A DNA stretch of 64,000 nucleotides, from assembly GCF_905404315.1 (NCBI RefSeq), contig NC_066312.1:1165001-1229000 (forward strand), written 5' to 3'. This DNA comes from Leptidea sinapis (taxonomy: Eukaryota > Arthropoda > Insecta > Lepidoptera > Pieridae). Below, piece by piece: positions 46,080-57,509 of the stretch (position 1 is its first letter; every line of letters starts with the position of its first letter). The notes under the pieces are model-generated. The model had not been told where the DNA came from. It did no database searches and worked only from the letters and a program-made list of their open reading frames with translations. The translations under genes were made by a program, and so were the position numbers.

Positions 46080-47249
46080 AAATTTAGCCAAGGTTGCATT
46101 TTGTCTGCTGCAGTAACAGCTTCATACCGCCTGCCTTTTCGTGATAAAGGAGTATCCTACGTAACGGTCATTTGGTAAGACTTTAATTACACGGTAAGGT
46201 CCCTGTAGCTTAGGTTCTAACTTTTTAGACTGTCCGCTACCATGAGACTGCTCTTACAATTCGTACTAGATCACCCTCTTTATATATTTTTGCCGCCTAT
46301 CTATTTCTATTATACCGTTCTTCACTGACCTTCGCCTGATTTTGCATCAGACAGTGGGCATTCAATCTAACTTCGTCAATTTGGCCTCCTACTATCCCAT
46401 GTCCTACATCGGATATTACCTCACTTAATATACCTTGAGATGGATTTGTTACTCTGCGCCCAAATAATAATTCGCTTGGGGTTTTCTTGGTGACGTCGTG
46501 TACTGTTGTGTTAATACCCAACTGTATATCAGAGAGATTGTCATCCCAAGTCTTTGAATATTTCCCATGATTCATCGCTCCCAACGATGCCAATATAGTT
46601 CTATTTAGTCTGCGTAGCGTAGCTACTGCATTCATTACGTGTTTTATACCCAGGGCCTGTATAAAACTTTTAAACTTTACTAGTAAAACAGCTACCGGTC
46701 GGTGAAAAGACGGGTTGGTGTACCAAAATACCCAATAAGATTCCTTATAACTCTTATGGTTTCTGATGCATCTATTACTACTAAACTATATGAATTCTTT
46801 TTCTTGCTCTTAATTAAAGGCGCTACATGATCCACTTGAACAGTATGGAACGCGACGTCTACCTTTTCTATGGAATGTAGGTGACCCTGTCGCGGACCAG
46901 ATGGCATTTTATGGTGCGCACATTCTAAACATGCTGACACATATTTAGCGACAAACTTTCTCATTTTGGGAAACCAATACAATGCCCGAATAGGATCTAA
47001 GGTCTTTTCAACCCCGAAATGGCCGACGTCGTCATGATTGACTTCCATGATTTGCCAGCGTGCGCTTCTAGGCACTACCCATCTGATAATATCATCAGAT
47101 ATAATACTGTAGACACGTCCGTTTTTTAATTTATAATTTTGAAATGTACTCACTACATTTGGGGAATTCGAATCAGTCAATATTTCTTTAATGCGCCTTA
47201 TATTAAATTTCACAGTCGTATTCTTGTAACTGTACCCACCATTTCGCAA
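46080..47249 (-). pseudogene. Gypsy-type integrase, broken
   Basis: The zinc region has HFGVEKTLDPIRALYWFPKM and CLECAHHK (about 47010-46910). The core begins TVQVDHVAPL (first Asp). Only about 44 residues separate it from the second Asp (LFTD), fewer than usual, pointing to an internal deletion. After a stop and frame change the Glu region is reduced to NAVATLRRLNRTIL (46635-46590), where the expected Glu is absent. The C-terminal part has SKTWDDNLSDIQLGINTTVH and TPSELLFGR. It cannot be catalytic. Confidence 0.8.
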
Positions 47250-47822
47250 TTTTCCGGACTACATCTCTTTTTGTAAGTGTAGTGCGTAACGAGTTACAAT
47301 CCGTAAGTATTTTGAACCGGAGACCTAGCAAGTAGACTCTAAATTTGCTTAACGACTCTATCACAGCTAAAGTTTCGAGCCCAAACGAGTGAAGTTTTTG
47401 CTCACCTACAGTGGTTTGACGACTATAATATGCTACAGCCCTCCAAAAATGATTCTTGTCTTTTTGTAGAAGAATACCCGCGATACCAATCCTACACGCA
47501 TCCGTATGCAAGAGAGTTTCTAAATTCTTATTGTATAATGCGAGAATTGGTCTACTGATCAACCGATTTTTAATTTCTGCAAATGCGGCAGCTTCTTCTG
47601 AACCCCATTTCCATGAAGCGTTTTTTTTTTGGGTAATGGTTTAACTATCAAAGCGAAATCCTTGACAAATCTTCTAAAGAAACTAGCAAGTTCTAAAAAA
47701 CGTCTGACGTCATGTTGATTTAAGGGAGTAGGAAATTTTAAGACTGCTTCGGTCTTTGCAGAGCCTGGCTGTGTACCATCACCACTTATCTCAAAACCTA
47801 AAAAGCCTAATTTATCAAACAT
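47203..47822 (-). pseudogene. Gypsy-type RT thumb and RNase H
   Basis: 47822-47559 is the RT thumb (LGFLGFEISGDGTQPG, DVRRFLELASFFRRFV). 47562-47203 is RNase H, with LHTDACRIGIAGILLQK, YYSRQTTVGEQKLHSFGLET and FKILTDCNSL. The acidic residues of RNase H are present. A frame change joins the two pieces. Confidence 0.8.
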
Positions 47823-47834
47823 AAACTTACATTT

Positions 47835-48887
47835 CTACATTTTTAGAGTTAAGCGTGCTTTTTTGATTAAATTTAGAGCTTCTTCTAGTCTCTGTACTGC
47901 TTCAAAGCTACGCGTTGGTATTAAAACGACATCCATGTATACAAGTACATAACCTACCTGTGCTTTATTAAGAATTTTATGCATGGCTCTTTGTAAAACC
48001 GACGGCGCATTTGCCAGACCAAAGGGCATTCTCGTATATTCGTATTGCCCGTCTGGCGTAACAAATGCGGTTTTCTCTTGTGATTTTTCTGAAATGATAA
48101 TCTGATAGTAGCCCGACGCCAAATAAAGCGATATGAACATTTTATGACCAGCTAATTGGTCAAGCAGGTCTTCTATTCGAGGCAAAGGATAATGGTCTCG
48201 CTTTGTCCTACTATTTAAATCTCTGTAGTCAACACACATTCGTTTCTCGCCACTTTTCTTCTTCACCAATACGATGGGACTTGCATATGATGATGAGGAC
48301 TCTTTAACTATACCAAAATCAAACATTTCTGCCACCATATGCCCAACATCTTCCATTTCAGCATAAGAGAGCCTATAAGGCCTGTAAACGACCGGTTCTT
48401 CGTCTTTTAATTGTATGTCCATTTCTAATACAACTGTAAATCCAAGATCTTTAAGACAGGAAGAGAAACAGCTACTATATCTCAGAAGTAAATCCTTAAC
48501 CATTTGTTTTTCTCCTCCGTTAAGGTTGTCCCCTATAACGGGCTCAGATCTTTCATTACTGTCAGTCAGATTAACTTTATTCACATATTTACAATTATCC
48601 ATTAGCACACTACGTACCAACAACTGTTCACGTTCTAGAATCAAACCCTTATTTCTCGGATTTAAAATAAGAAGACATCCTTCTCCATTTTTTAATTCAT
48701 ACTCTCCCGGAAACAAATAAAATTCAGAACCATTTTGTCCACGCATACCTCCCGTATCAGCACAAGAAAGGTCAGGCTTTGATTTTACCGCGACAGTTTG
48801 TAATGTTTCGGGGTTAATGTAAGTCTGCTTGCAGCACTTCAAGTGTATCTTAGCGCTAGGAGTTTTACTAATCTCCAACTTATCCAT
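47835..48887 (-). pseudogene. Gypsy-type reverse transcriptase with lost catalytic Asp
   Basis: One long frame (350 residues) contains ASPIVLVKKKSGEKRMCVDY, HYPLPRIEDLLDQLAG, YEYTRMPFGLANAPSVLQRA and the palm blocks. The catalytic Asp of the first block is Tyr here (ISLYLASGYYQI, about 48125). The double-Asp box reads YMDVVL (about 47940), so its second Asp is Val. Either change should abolish polymerisation. Apart from these, the frame is remarkably uninterrupted. The frame stops at the thumb. Confidence 0.88.
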
Positions 48888-49019
48888 AGTTTTAGTAATT
48901 TTAATACCGAGTGGTTCTGAAAATGAATGCCCTAGAAGGACTGGATAGTTTATGAGATGATCATTAACAACTAATATTTCTATATCCTTTTCAATAATTC
49001 CTTGTACCTCAATAGTAGC

Positions 49020-49400
49020 TAGCGACCTACCAATAGGTTGGTACGGTACATTGCCGAGTCCTTTTAATAAGGTAAATCATTCGTATTCCAAATAAACCCT
49101 AACTGTAAGGCGTCCTTCAACCGAATTAATGTACATTCGCTCCCTAAATCCAGGTGACATTGAACATTTATACCATTTATGTGTATAGAAAAAGTATATA
49201 TACTCGCAGATACTTGACTAGAGACCTTTAGCACGTTCTTTTCTTTGTCCAGTTTTGTGCGGTTTCTGTTTTTGGACACGAATTAGACAAATGGCCTAGA
49301 AAATTACAACGACTACATTTTAAAAACGGCTTTTTACATTAATTATAGCTGGGGTGACCGAGTTCTTTGCAATTAAAACAAGTTATTCGACCCGATTCAG
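49020..49400 (-). pseudogene. Gypsy-type gag zinc knuckles and protease
   Basis: Two CCHC knuckles are read at about 49375-49275 (CFNCKELGHPSYN, stop, then CSRCNFLGHLSNSC). The protease motif CHLDLGSECTLI lies at about 49160-49125, with DLG in place of the usual DTG/DSG. Gag upstream is absent. Confidence 0.7.
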
Positions 49401-49421
49401 ATCTTTTCGATTTATTAGTAA

Positions 49422-49484
49422 TTCTATATATATATATATATATATTATTATATTCTATTCCCGATCATTTCAGTGTGCCCCTCG
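49422..49484. mobile_element. (TA)n tract and solitary mariner terminal repeat
   Basis: A (TA)n run (about 49422-49454) is followed by 'attcccgatcatttcagtgtgcccctcg' ending at 49484 beside TA. Inverted, this begins CGAGGGGCACACTGAAATGA, like the terminal repeat of the 62.65-63.94 kb mariner. No transposase is attached. Confidence 0.6.
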
Positions 49485-49671
49485 TAAGGCGACCACTCTG
49501 GTCAACTGTTGAAGATCAACTGGCTTGCTGATCGTTTGCATTAAACACGTTAGTTATCGAATGACAACTTACTTAGCAAAGACTAGGTTAAGTTGTCAGG
49601 AGGTAGATCAGAGAGAAACAATGTCTATAGAATTCAAAGTACAGTAGACTTTAGTTTTCATATTTGTAACA
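49485..49671 (-). repeat. Candidate 5' LTR (partial) of the Gypsy-type element
   Basis: 187 bp, nearly identical to 44831-45015 (two extra bases in a 'gagaga' stretch and a few substitutions). It is cut on its inner side by the mariner-type terminal repeat. Confidence 0.6.
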
Positions 49672-50810
49672 AAATATTTTCTTAATTATACCACGGACTG
49701 GGAATGTCTTTTGTTTAAGGCATGGTTTTATTCAATTTTTATTAAAATAACATACGGCAGGTATTTATTTACAACGTAGTTAGATTTCGGGAGCGAGCAA
49801 TTGGTTATAAAAAAATATATATTAAAATTAATATTTGAGAATCGAAATAAGTTTTTATTATTTACGATCCGAGCTACATAGTTTGATGCAAGACTAACTG
49901 AAATATTTAAAATATTAATCCAAAATGAATACAAATGGCTCATTGAAGGTACAGTTCCGTTAGAATTTATTTATGTAACTAGTTTATTGTTGCTTGTAAT
50001 GATTTAATTCTTATCGTTGCACCACACAGTGATGTAAGTTCTTAAAAATTCTTGCTGTCATTAAGTAGGTGCCTACATTTTTTAAACCTCCCGCTAAGGA
50101 CTAACACCTAAGGACTACTCCTGTCAAAACTATTCCTATCTAAAAGGGGCACGCGGAGACAACTATAGTGTTTAATATTGTAAGGTCTCGATTAAATATT
50201 GTTAATAGTACCTAAATTTCATTTCAAAACTTCTTCCGTCTTATTACAAAGAAAACACTAACGTACGTAATAAGTATGGGTGTAAACCAGAACTAAATAA
50301 ACCAGCGTTGTTACGCTACTAAAATTTGTACCGGGTTATAATCGTGTGGTTATTACGAAACGTAGACCTACCATTGACCAAATGGGTTCAAAAAAAATGC
50401 ACAGATTAAAAATAGAATTGCCATGAACAACGATTCCGTTTGATTTAACGATAATATTTTATTTAAAAACCAAAATAACGAAAATTTACCTTCTACTTAT
50501 TTAATTAAAATTTCATTATTTATTTCAAATAGTGTACGGATTAATTTAATGAATTTTGCTGGAGTACTTTTGAAGCGGCAACTTTTCAAACTTATAAAGA
50601 AATAATAATGTCGAGCGCGCGAAATTTGAGCATTCAAGTTATTAGTCAATTAGACCTTCCGTCAAAACTGGAGTTTTGAATCTTCAGTATTTTATCTTCA
50701 ACTTTATCTAACGTCCTACATAATATTATATGAAAACATTTATGATATTATACTGTTTATGTATAATTTGATTTAATATTATATTATTTAAGGAAATTTT
50801 AAGCCAACTT
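49672..50810. other. No gene seen; fragments of dispersed repeats
   Basis: 49688-49730 resembles the end of a CR1-like RT ('ataccacggactgggaatg'). 49935-49985 and 50120-50200 repeat parts of 1-60 and 2320-2400. The rest is unassigned. Confidence 0.4.
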
Positions 50811-50814
50811 ATTA

Positions 50815-52269
50815 GTGCTAGCACGCACTTACGGAAAAAAATCCGCGCGAATATTTAACCGCAAACTATCCGAAGTTGCGGTGCGGTTTTTTTTCCGCGC
50901 GAATGTTCTGTGGACTATGGAGTTGTATGCATTGCGATAAAAAAACCACAAAGCGCGGGGCGTAACCGCTTAGTACAGTCGCTCAACGCATTTGAAACAA
51001 AGATGTGCTCTTCGTATTCTGCGTCGATATCGATAGATAGATAGATATTTAAATAAAAGTTAATAAAATTATTGTAATGGCTACTGTTATTTATCTTTAA
51101 TAATATGTATTTAAATAAACCTTTATTATTTTATATTTCTTTCAATCACCTATTTTTAAAGTTTGAAGGAAAAGAATACGATGCGAAACGTGAGTTATAC
51201 GACAGCAATAATATTTGAAAGATTCATATATGTACGATAGAATAAACCTTTTTTAATAGCATTGGAAGTAGGTACCTAATCATGTAAGCGGCCCTTGTAT
51301 GTACTTATGCGCATCCAGGATTATTCTTATCCTATCAGGCACGTCCGGCTTTTCATAGAGGCGTGTTTCTACGTTTATAAATTAAGGTAGTGAAGGTTGA
51401 GTGTGAAGGAGGACGAATGAAATGAGAATAAACAAGGTAGAAATTAGAGCTTTGAGAATTATAATATGTGAAATTAATCTCATATTTTGACATAAGAGTG
51501 TAATATTGAATATAAGAGACAGTAGTGACAACAATTTTCAGAAAATGTTGGTGTGGTTCTGTTATGTAGAGAGGATGAGTTAAAGTTGGTTGACTGTAAA
51601 CATGTACAGCACTCAGTCCCCGACATTTAGAGCAGCTCTGTGAAGAGAACCCTGAAAATATGTGCAAAAGCATGTACGAAAGATTTGATGTTTTTGAAAG
51701 AAGCCAGGAAAGTATGATATGAGGACCGTGGATAATGGAAGTCCGTAATATTTTTCTTTTCCTCTGGGGATGGTCTGGTTGGAAGTGTTTGTAGTTTTAA
51801 ACTGAAATTCCGTTGCCAGCAGTTCATATCCAATTTATACACAGATTTTTATTTATTTTCTACAATATTCGGTCTTATCTTAGAGTTATCGAAAGTCTTC
51901 AATTGAAATTGCTTTTCTGCATGTTGTATAATCTCTCTTCTCGTCTTGTAAATCTCATGGTAATATATACCAGGACAAACTATCCGTAGTATATTATCGA
52001 AAGTATTTTTCGTCATTCTAAAATACCCAAAAAACATTTTTTGGTGCTCTCGCAAGGCCTTCTATTTAACATAAAAAAATCCTTTCATCGGTCTTAACGC
52101 TGTCATAGGATGAATCCAGTATTGATGGCTTTTGTTCTATTATCTATACGTGCGCCTCGGCTGAGAACTGAGTACAAACTAAATTTATACCGCAGTGCGT
52201 GCTAAGTACGCGGATTTTTACCTGCAAGAAAAATCCGCGTGGATTTTTATTCGCAATGCGTGCTAAGCC
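50815..52269 (-). mobile_element. PIF/Harbinger-type element, decayed
   Basis: A 1455-bp element is flanked by TTA (50812-50814 and 52270-52272). Imperfect terminal inverted repeats read GTGCTAGCACGCACTTACGG on the left and GGCTTAGCACGCATTGCG on the inverted right end, followed by 'aaatcc.cgcg' on both sides. On the minus strand 52055-51960 reads REHQKMFFGYFRMTKNTFDN and ILRIVCPGIYYHE, the N-terminal region of HARBI1-like transposases. The catalytic domain is not readable. Confidence 0.75.
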
Positions 52270-52272
52270 TTA

Positions 52273-53420
52273 CCGAGTCGGCACATATTAGGTATTGAAT
52301 GATAGAGGAAGAAGAATTGTAGAGGGATATAAAATTAAAATCATTTGATTAACAATTACTTAACAACAAAAAAATAGGAACTTGAAATAGAAAATTGGAA
52401 TTATTAATAAAAGAAATTAGATGTACAAGAATTTTGTTACATATATATTATGTACTAAAAATGAGTTTCAATAAGTTGCCTTCTCTTAATATTGCCTTTT
52501 AATGTACTTGTAAAGACTTGTTGTATTGGTACTCTAGTGGAGTGGAGCATGCCCTTCATGAAAATTTTATCCTCAACCGGAAACAGATTATCTTTCATAT
52601 CAAAAGCAAAATTGTAGAGTACAGACATACCATTTTTGTAATTTTTTACTGTCTATATTTCCATACATGCTTCTAGACAAACTGTTACTTCCAGAGACCA
52701 AAACATCATTCCACTGTATTTCGGGTACGGCAATGGCATCTGTTGTACTTTACTTCTTGTGGTGTTGTGGGGCTTAGTAAGTGTTGTGTTAGATAAATAT
52801 GGAGTATAGGGATTACCACCGCCTCCTACTAGTTTCCAGAGAAAACAATACACCAACCAATCTTTGTTATAACCTGCATTCTCGAAATATTCTGGAATAA
52901 TGATCACAAACACGGCACCTCATCACAATGTTCATGATTTTGAAGTCTGAATCACAAACTACACACATTATCTGGTTTGTTTTGGTTATCATTTACTTAT
53001 GTTTTTTTTACAAAGTAATATAGTGACGTCTATTTGGTCGCCAAGATGACTCCAGCATCTCCAAATCTTCTATATCAATTATTTCTATTAGATTCATGTC
53101 CATTTTTGTAGAACTTTTACACAACAGCCTAGTAGTACTAGTAACCTCAAAATAAAATTCAATAAAGTTTGACGTATGTCACAGAGTTAGACCTTCATTT
53201 AAACTAGGGGTCTCAGTGCTTTAACATTAGTACCAAAGGCGGTGTATGGTTTAGTCTTAAAACTGGTTTTATAATAACAATCAACTATGTCCACGGTTTA
53301 AAGCAGTTTTAAACCCACTACTATCTTTAGTCTACGTTTTGTAATAAGACTGCTTAAGTTTTGCTAAATAATTCTTGCCAAAATTGAATCCGTATTTAAA
53401 TTCTCTTTATTTACTTTTTG
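52273..53420. other. No confirmed gene
   Basis: An 86-residue minus-strand frame (52913-52653) has no recognisable motif and no splice context. The rest is AT-rich. Confidence 0.3.
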
Positions 53421-53423
53421 CAG

Positions 53424-53474
53424 TTGATTCCGATTCCGACAACGAGCCTCTTGTTCGTCGAGTAAGAAATATGA
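53424..53474 (+). CDS. Candidate exon 4 of the host gene (short acidic/basic segment)
   Basis: 51 nt between acceptor 'tttactttttgcag' and donor gtaagt, phase 1 in and out. It encodes DSDSDNEPLVRRVRNM, an acidic-then-basic stretch. It joins in frame after the 36684-36863 exon (giving ...NTS-V-DSDSD...) and before the repeated exons at 58 kb. Such a short exon could be chance, but both splice sites are strong and the phase agrees. Function unknown. Confidence 0.5.
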
Positions 53475-53565
53475 GTAAGTACATGAATGACTTGTATTTT
53501 TAAATAATCTGAGCCACTTGTTTCACCACAAAGTGATAAGTGGCGGTTCTCCAAAATGTGTTCTT

Positions 53566-56500
53566 TTTTTATGACATAGGAGGACAATCGAGCGTACGGG
53601 TCACCTGGTGTTAAGTGATCACCGCAGCCCACATTCTCTTGCAACACCAGAGGAATCACAAGAGCGTTGCCGGCCTTTAAGGAAGGTGTACGCGCTTTTT
53701 TTGAAGGTACCCATGTCGTATTGTCCCGGAAACACCGCACAAGGAAGCTCATTCCATAGCTTTGTAGTACGAGGGAGAAAGCTCCTTGAAAACCGCAGTG
53801 TGGAGGACCGCCACACATCCAGATGGTGGGGATGAAATCCTAACTTGTGGCGTGTCGTGCGAAGATGGAATTCGGCGGCAGGAATCAGGTTAAACAGTTC
53901 TTCGGAACACTCCCCGTGATAAATGCGGTAGAAGACACACAATGAAGCGACGTCTCTACGCAACGCCAAGAGATCCAGCCGTTCACAGAGCACTAAGTCC
54001 CCGACAATTCGAGCTGCTCTACGTTGCACGCGGTCAAATGGATCGAGCAGATACTGGGGTGCGCCAGACCAGAGATGACAGCAATACTCCATGTGTGGCC
54101 GGACCTGCGCTTTGTAGAGCGCTAGAATGTGGGCCGGCTTGAAGTATCGCCGTGCTCTATTGATGACGCCCAGCTTCTTCGAAGCCTATTTGGCTTTGCC
54201 CTCCAGATGGCCACGGAATTGGCAATCGCTCGAGATTTCGAGACCCAGTATTCCGATACTAGGCGCGGCTTTAAGAGAAGTGTTCTCGAAGAGCGGTGAT
54301 ACGACAAATGGGGGTTTTTTTTTAGTGGTAACCGCGCAAACTTGAGTCTTCTGGGGGTTAAATTGGACAAGGTTCAAATTACCACCATTCTGCGACCTTC
54401 TCGAGAGAGCACTCGATAGAAGACACAAGTTTCTCCCGGAACTGGTCGACGATTTCCCGAGAGAGACCTGCATGGCCCGTGTATACGGCATCACCAGGTT
54501 TGGAGGTGTCCAACATATCATTGATATGCAGAAGAAACAGCGTAGGAGATAGCACACAGCCTTGGGGCACTCCAGCATTCACGGGCTTCGGGTTCGAGCA
54601 ATATCCGTCGACAACGACCTGTATGCTACGCCCAGTGAGGAAGCTGGAGGTCCACTTGCACAAGCTCTCGGGAAGCCCAAATGATGGAAGTTTTGAGAGG
54701 AGCGCCTTGTGCCATACACGATCAAAGGCCTTCGCTATATCCAGGCTAACTGCCATGCCTTCCCCCTTGCTTTCAATAGCCGCCGCCCATCTATGTGTTA
54801 GGTATACCAGAAGATCACCTGCCGACCGACCATGGCGAAAGCCGTATTATCGGTCGTTGATCAACTGGTGACCCTCTAGAGAAGAGCTGGTGGTTGATTA
54901 TGCTCTCCATGATTTTGGAGAGCAGGGAGGTTATAGCATTAGGCCTGTAGTTTGCCGGATCCGAACTATCTCCTTTTTTTGATCGGATGGACAAGGGCTG
55001 ACTTCCATGAGTCAGGGACTACGCCTTTGGAATAAGAGTGCCGGAATAAACGAGTTAGCACCGGCGTCAACTCAGGGGCACACGTTCTAAGCACGATTGG
55101 AGAAATGCCATCCGGCCCGCTGGACTTCCTGACGTCCAACGAAAACAGAGCTCGCCTAACAGTTTTCTGTTTGAACTGTACTTCAGGCATAAGGCTCTGA
55201 CACCGCGGAATGGTCGGCGGTGTTTTTCCGTTGTCGTCAAGAGTCGAGTTGGAGGCGAAAAGAGCGCACAGTATGGGCCAGGGTGTCATTCCTCATGTGC
55301 AAAGGCGGCGTGGACGGCTGGTTTAAGTTACCGAGAGAAGCTTTCGGCAACGACCAGAACTTGCGTGTTGCGGTCGGGTTACTGAAAAGCTGCTCGCTGA
55401 TTTTGACGACGTGCTTTGACTTCGCACGGGCGATTTGCCGCTTAAAAAATCTGGAGGCACGGTTATATTTCCTCTTAAGAACTTTGCAGTTCGGATCCTT
55501 TGTGCCCAGCGCCGCAACCCAAGTTCGATACGCCTGTTTTTTGCAGTCAGATGCTGCTTTAACTGACGCATCGAACCAGGGCTGTGATCTGCCACCGATC
55601 GGTACTACAGAGCTTGGTATAAAAATATCCATGCCCTGCAGTATCACATCGGCTACTGCAACGGCGCAGGCACTAGGATCATCCGAAGGGAAACAAACCT
55701 TGCCCCAAGGGTAGGATGTAAAAAAGGAACGCATCCTTTCCCAATCTGCTGACTTGTAGTGCCAAACGCGACGGGTCGCTGGTGGTCTGCGACGTTGGCG
55801 TCGGATAGGCACTACACTCCTGACCAGGTAATGGTCGGACGTTCCGAGAGGGGCGTCGACACAGACCTGGTAACCACCGGGATGTGTAGTCAGCAGAAGA
55901 TCTAATAAGGACGGCATGTGGCTATCCACATCCGGAGCCGCGTTGGCGACTCAACCAATAGGGACAGACCATACGCCAATGCAAAATTATGCACAGATCG
56001 CCCTGCGTAGTCTGTGGTACGTGATCCAAGCCATTCGGCATTGTGCCCGTTGAAATCACCCAAGACTACGATTTCAGCGGAGGGGATCTGTGCAAGCACG
56101 TCGTCAATTGCCGCTTGAACGCAGCCTATGAGATGATCGGTTTCTGCGTTACCACTATGGGACCTATAGACACACGCATAGACACGGACGCGATCCTCTA
56201 AATCTACGCGGAGCCAGACAGTAGACAGGTCCCTACCCTCAAAATTGCCGAGACGGCGACAGCAGATATCCTCCCTAACGTACACACATACCCCGGCATG
56301 AGGCAAAAAATTGTGCTCAATTTTGTACCCGGGGTACGTTTAATATGACGTATCGCTAGGTCATATATCTGCGTCTCCGTAAGGAAACACAAGGCCGGCT
56401 GCGCCGTCTCAAGGTGGTGGGTGGACGTCGTTTAAATTGGAGTGAATTCCCCTGATATTGCAAAAGTCCACGTTGAGCGTGGAGCGGGGTGCCGTGGTGA

Positions 56501-56940
56501 ATCTGCCTCGTTTGTCCTCGGTCATGCGCGGTTCTGTGCCCACCCCAGAATACGAAGTGCTCGGGTAGGGATTCTCCGGCTCTGGTAGAGCTGGTACCCT
56601 CCTGGGGTAATATCTCTTTATGGACCGCTCTCATATTTTGTTGGAGGGAGGGGGTGGGGGTAAGGGATGGCCTCCGGTCCTCGACACTAACCTATGCGAA
56701 ACATAGCGGCACTAGGCCGCTACTTCACGCCGGTATTCTGTGCGAGTGTGGTAATTAACCCGGACGAGTCTGGCCCGATTGTACTGACGTCATAAGACGG
56801 CAGCGTGACTCTCCCACTTCTAAAAAGCCCTTAGTCGCCTCTTACGACACCCATGGGCCTGGGACTCCCCTATTCATTTTATGCCCCGGGGGAAGTACAG
56901 GGCAAAGGAAGAAAAGAGGATGGCGAGAATGGGCCCACAT
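53566..56940 (-). mobile_element. EEP-type LINE without RNase H, near full length, decayed
   Basis: It reads right to left. A 5' region (56940-56500) is followed by endonuclease (about 56480-55700), RT (55289-54379), C-terminal domain (54345-53619) and a 3' tail ending in a T-run (= poly(A)) at about 53566-53573. No RNase H is present, which suggests the Jockey/CR1 side of the LINE tree (inference). Its 3' tail recurs at 2865, 15568 and 42708, and part of its ORF at 21870-22250. Confidence 0.85.
53619..56500 (-). pseudogene. LINE ORF2: endonuclease and RT, catalytic box missing
   Basis: Endonuclease boxes: NVDFCNIRGIHSN (near 56480), FLTETQI (56390), VVLGDFNGHNAEWLG (about 56065) and, after a frame change near 55910, LGTSDHYLVRSVVPI. 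RT: SLDVRKSSGPDGISPIVL (55150-55085), VSLDIAKAFDRVWHKALL (54753-54700, first catalytic Asp) and NAGVPQGCVLSPTLF (54590-54540). The line continues HINDMLDTSKPGDAVYTGHA with no YADD-type box, so the core catalytic segment is deleted. The C-terminal part has GILGLEISSDCQFRGHLEGK, then LDPFDRVQRRAARIVGD and WNELPCAVFP. At least four frame changes are present. Confidence 0.85.
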
Positions 56941-56944
56941 ACGG

Positions 56945-57505
56945 AAGTACAAGTACAAGTTTATATTAATTATAAACATAAGTTTATACGATGTTTACTG
57001 CTTGAAAAAAGATTGAATTGTGAATCCTAAATTATTAGCTGGTGGTCAACCACACATAAATATTATATTATCTTTAAGCAGACAGTAAGTAGGCATAATA
57101 GACATAAGTTACAAATTATTGAATGAACAATAGATAATGACTAATAATTTTAGGTTATATTTTATTCTCATATTTTTTTCCTCCCACTTTTTTAGACTTA
57201 CGATTTGCTTTTCGTAGTTTTGTTACGTTCTACGATTTTTAATAAGTTTCCATGATGTACGCCACTTATTTCAGTGGTCCCAAAATACATGCGTTTTCGC
57301 CATCCTCCTTTCTAGCACGACAACTAAAGCAGCATGAAGTTCATTGCGCAGTTTTTTCATATGGTACATGGGTAACTTAAGAAGTCTGTACAACCATAGA
57401 CTTGGAATACACTGAAGCGTAGAACACCAATTATATTTGTCAATGTGTGCGTTATCTAGTGGTTTAATTTTCCTTTTTTCTTTCTCCTTTATTAACGTAA
57501 AAGTA
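56945..57505. other. No gene seen
   Basis: AT-rich spacer between the LINE and the Tc1 relic. Confidence 0.3.
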
Positions 57506-57509
57506 CTTT

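Larger units (their letters stand above)
44831..49671 (-). mobile_element. Gypsy-type LTR retrotransposon, defective
   Basis: The minus strand carries, right to left, gag zinc knuckles, protease, RT, RNase H and integrase (about 49380-46080), the order of Gypsy/Metaviridae elements. A 185-187 bp direct repeat (44831-45015 and 49485-49671), reading TGTTACAAAT... on the minus strand, flanks it and probably includes the LTRs. No clear target duplication is seen and the gag N-terminus is missing, with a (TA)n tract and a mariner terminal repeat in its place. Both catalytic Asp blocks of RT are altered. Inactive. Confidence 0.8.

Noticed and set aside
43776..49484. One large mariner spanning both opposed terminal repeats
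   Set aside because: The ends differ in sequence, the left one carries its own transposase remnants, and a separate LTR element and LINE fragment lie between. Two independent mariner remnants are simpler.
52653..52913. 86-residue minus-strand frame as a gene
   Set aside because: No motif, splice site or repeat relation could be found. Left as unassigned.
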